8,056 nt of DNA, from the NCBI GenBank assembly GCA_027080445.1, contig JALWRY010000101.1:1-8056 (forward strand), given 5' to 3'. Shown here in pieces: positions 5,942 to 8,056 of the stretch. The notes under the pieces are model-generated. The model did no database searches. It was not told the origin of the DNA and worked only from the letters and a program-made list of their open reading frames with translations. A program made the position numbers and the translations under genes. The stretch comes from Thiohalobacter sp. (GTDB taxonomy: Bacteria > Pseudomonadota > Gammaproteobacteria > DSM-19610). Each line of letters opens with the position of its first letter. Position 1 is the first letter of the stretch.

Positions 5942-8002
5942 ATGGATACCAGACCCATTCGTAACGGCATCCTGATCCTGGTCGCCATACTGCTGGTGGG
6001 CGGTTGGCTGATCAACACCTACGTGCAAAAAGAACGCCAGCGCGACCTGGACGACTGGGCCATCCGCCTTGGACTGGTCACCGAAACCCGGGTTGAAGCG
6101 ATCGAAAGCTGGCTGGAAGCTCAACGCAAGGCACTGGGCGAACTGGCCAACAATGCTTCCGTACAGCTGTACCTGTGGCAACTGTCGCAGCGCAAGGGAA
6201 ATCATGCGACGACCGAACCCGCGCAGCTGACCTATCTACGCAATCTGGTCATAGCCAGCGCCGAACGTTACGGTCTGACGCCCGAAACGGAACAACCGGA
6301 GATCCGCGCCAACCTGCCACAGCGCCACGACACCGGACTGGCCCTGTTCGATGACCAACAGCACCTTGTTGTCGCCACACAAGGCATGCCGGAAATCGGC
6401 AATGCCTTCCAGCAGGCGATTCGTGACGCCTTGCAAAGCGGTGAGATACGCTACAGCAAGCTGGTCACCGACCCGCATGATCGCATCCTGTTCGGTATTG
6501 CCGTGCCGGTGCCTGTGGTCATCGGCGCCGAGGCGAAGAAAAAGCATGGTGGCGTGGTGTTTGGCGTCTATAACGCCGCGCACAGCCTGTATCCGCTACT
6601 GAACCGTGGCGTACCGGTTGATCCCAGCGACGAATCCCTGCTGATCGCGAAGCAGGGCACACAGGTCGTTTACCTCTCCCCCACCAAGGCCGGTGATGTC
6701 CCGACACGCAAAACACTGCCACTCGACCGCAACGGACTGGCTGCCGCCGCGGCCGTTATGCAACCCGGGCAGTTTGGCGAATTTATCAATTACCGTGGCG
6801 AGCCGGTGCTGGCCACCAGCCGTCCGCTGCGCTCGCTCCCGTGGGTGCTGGTGCAGGAAGTGGACGCAAACCGTGCATTGCAGGAATCCAACCGTCACCG
6901 CCGCTCGTTGATTGTGAGTTTCTCGCTGTTGCTGTTCTTTATCGCTGCTATCCTGGTTGCCGCCTGGCGGCATGGCAGCAGCGTGCGCGCCTTGCAGGAC
7001 GCCGATGAACTGCGCGCCAAGACGCACGAACTCCAGAACCAGACCGAGCTGCTGCACGCCGTCACCGACAACACCGAAGCGCATATCCTGTTACTGGATG
7101 CACAGCAACATGTGCTGTTTGCCAACACCCTTATTGCCCGTTCAACAGGCGCCGAGCCTGGGGAGCTGATCGGTAACACCCTGACCGGTGTACTGGGCCC
7201 GGCCAATGCCGCCCCGCTGGTCAAGGCTGTTGAACAGCTGCGCGATGACCACAAGACACACCACTGCACACTCACCCTGACACTGAACGAGGACACGCGG
7301 ACCTTCCAGTGTTCGCTGGTACCGGTGGATCGGGTCGGCAAACGCGACAATGCCGTGCTGCTGGTGCTGCACGACATCACCCGACTGCAACAGGCGCAAC
7401 AAAAGCATGCCGAACTGCTGCGCCGGCTGGTCGCCACCCTCATGCACGTCGTTGACCTGCACGACCCCTACTCCGCCGATCACACGGCGCGCATGGTGGA
7501 AGTCGCCAACAGCGTGGGACGCGAACTCAAGCTGGACGAACCACAGCAAAAATCACTCGACCTGGCCGCCAGCCTGGCCAACCTGGGCAAGATTTTTGTC
7601 CCGCGTGAAATCCTCACCAAGGTGGAACCGCTCACCGAAGCCGAACAGACCCTGCTGCAACGTCACGTCCAGTTCGGCGTGGAGTTGCTGGAAGACCTCG
7701 ACTTTGACGGCCCCGTGCTCGACACCATTCGCCAGAAGCAGGAGCACATGGATGGCAGTGGCTACCCTGCCGGCCTGCGTGATGGTGAGATCATCCTCAC
7801 TGCCCGCATACTTGCCGTCGCCAATGCATTTGTCGCGCTGGTCAGTCCGCGCGCCTACCGGCAGGCTGTCACCATTGAACAGGCGCTCGACCAGTTACTG
7901 AACGAAGCCGGCAGCAAGTACGACCGGCACGTCGTGGCGGCACTGTTCCACGTGGCGGAAAATCGCAGTGACTGGTCGGAGTGGAGTAACGAACCCGGAT
8001 AA
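5942..8002 (+). CDS. membrane sensor: Cache-like periplasmic domain, PAS, degenerate HD-GYP
   Basis: A 686-residue inner membrane protein. Membrane segments lie at ~9-27 and 322-342. Between them, ~290 periplasmic residues look like a double Cache sensor, ending in a strand with PWVLVQEVDAN (Trp301). A short helical linker, a PAS domain (~370-485, ending HDITRLQQ) and an HD-GYP domain (~490-680) follow. GYP is intact at 607-609 (HMDGSGYP), His514 and His575 are kept, but the HD pair is Ala546-Asn547 (LANLGKI), the HH pair is Lys599-Gln600, and the later family Asp residues are Asn628 and Val631. Phosphodiesterase activity on c-di-GMP is therefore unlikely; a c-di-GMP-binding or purely structural output is more plausible. 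The ATG at 5942 starts one base after the protease stop and lacks a clear Shine-Dalgarno, suggesting translational coupling. I infer it controls the LapG-type protease, in LapD's place. Confidence 0.88.
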   Translation: MDTRPIRNGILILVAILLVGGWLINTYVQKERQRDLDDWAIRLGLVTETRVEAIESWLEAQRKALGELANNASVQLYLWQLSQRKGNHATTEPAQLTYLRNLVIASAERYGLTPETEQPEIRANLPQRHDTGLALFDDQQHLVVATQGMPEIGNAFQQAIRDALQSGEIRYSKLVTDPHDRILFGIAVPVPVVIGAEAKKKHGGVVFGVYNAAHSLYPLLNRGVPVDPSDESLLIAKQGTQVVYLSPTKAGDVPTRKTLPLDRNGLAAAAAVMQPGQFGEFINYRGEPVLATSRPLRSLPWVLVQEVDANRALQESNRHRRSLIVSFSLLLFFIAAILVAAWRHGSSVRALQDADELRAKTHELQNQTELLHAVTDNTEAHILLLDAQQHVLFANTLIARSTGAEPGELIGNTLTGVLGPANAAPLVKAVEQLRDDHKTHHCTLTLTLNEDTRTFQCSLVPVDRVGKRDNAVLLVLHDITRLQQAQQKHAELLRRLVATLMHVVDLHDPYSADHTARMVEVANSVGRELKLDEPQQKSLDLAASLANLGKIFVPREILTKVEPLTEAEQTLLQRHVQFGVELLEDLDFDGPVLDTIRQKQEHMDGSGYPAGLRDGEIILTARILAVANAFVALVSPRAYRQAVTIEQALDQLLNEAGSKYDRHVVAALFHVAENRSDWSEWSNEPG

Positions 8003-8010
8003 TTCGTTAC
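7986..8010 (+). repeat. perfect 8-bp inverted repeat straddling the HD-GYP stop codon
   Basis: GTAACGAA (7986-7993) and TTCGTTAC (8003-8010) form a perfect stem with a 9-base loop that holds the TAA stop. No T-run follows, so it is not a standard intrinsic terminator. It could be a 3' stabilising hairpin. A second, weaker set of inverted repeats (CCTAT 8026-8030, ATAGG 8052-8056) reaches the window edge and may be part of the real operon end. Confidence 0.45.
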
Positions 8011-8056
8011 GGCGCCCACCGTCATCCTATGCTTGAAACAGCTCGCTGAGGATAGG

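Noticed and set aside
1..8056. CRISPR arrays, tRNA or rRNA genes, transposons, integration sites
   Set aside because: No regularly spaced repeats, cloverleaf-like sequence, transposase frame or long terminal inverted repeat was seen.

Overview
The window looks like chromosomal DNA of a gammaproteobacterium, probably an environmental one. The reasons are an E. coli-type LeuA, a SixA-type phosphatase, a protein with a VPxPA-type PEP-CTERM sorting signal, and a LapG-type periplasmic protease. The genus cannot be named from the sequence. There are no rRNA or tRNA genes, insertion sequences, integrases or CRISPR arrays.

Layout. On the minus strand, from right to left: a TPR plus outer-membrane-barrel protein of the Slam/DUF560 (type XI secretion) kind (5190-3874); an AT-richer 284-base gap; a secreted protein with a TbpB-like C-terminal half, the probable Slam cargo (3589-2516); a small VPVPA-CTERM surface protein (2519-1911) coupled to the cargo gene by a GTGA overlap; a strong hairpin terminator (1863-1888); a sixA-like phosphohistidine phosphatase (1835-1338) that appears to start on a leaderless transcript; a candidate leucine-rich leader peptide with its own promoter (1324-1172); and leuA (from 1050, running off the left edge after 350 codons). 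On the plus strand, divergent from the Slam gene: a LapG-family cysteine protease (5236-5940) and, one base later, a 686-residue membrane sensor (5942-8002) with a Cache-like periplasmic domain, a PAS domain and an HD-GYP domain.

How the genes may work together. The right-hand five genes look like one surface-protein module. The Slam-type barrel would export the TbpB-like cargo. The VPVPA-CTERM partner would be anchored by an exosortase encoded elsewhere. The periplasmic LapG-type protease would be controlled by its operon partner. In the classical Lap system that partner is LapD, a degenerate GGDEF-EAL protein that holds LapG through its periplasmic domain when c-di-GMP is bound. Here the partner has an HD-GYP domain that keeps the GYP motif but has lost most metal-binding residues (HD became Ala-Asn, HH became Lys-Gln, a later Asp became Asn). 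It therefore looks like an inactive, receptor-type HD-GYP in the LapD position. This is the most unusual feature of the window. The cargo also carries a PAAG tetrapeptide near its mature N-terminus, which resembles the LapG cleavage consensus. That link is speculative.

The left third (sixA, leader, leuA) is ordinary housekeeping sequence, apart from the possible leucine attenuator.
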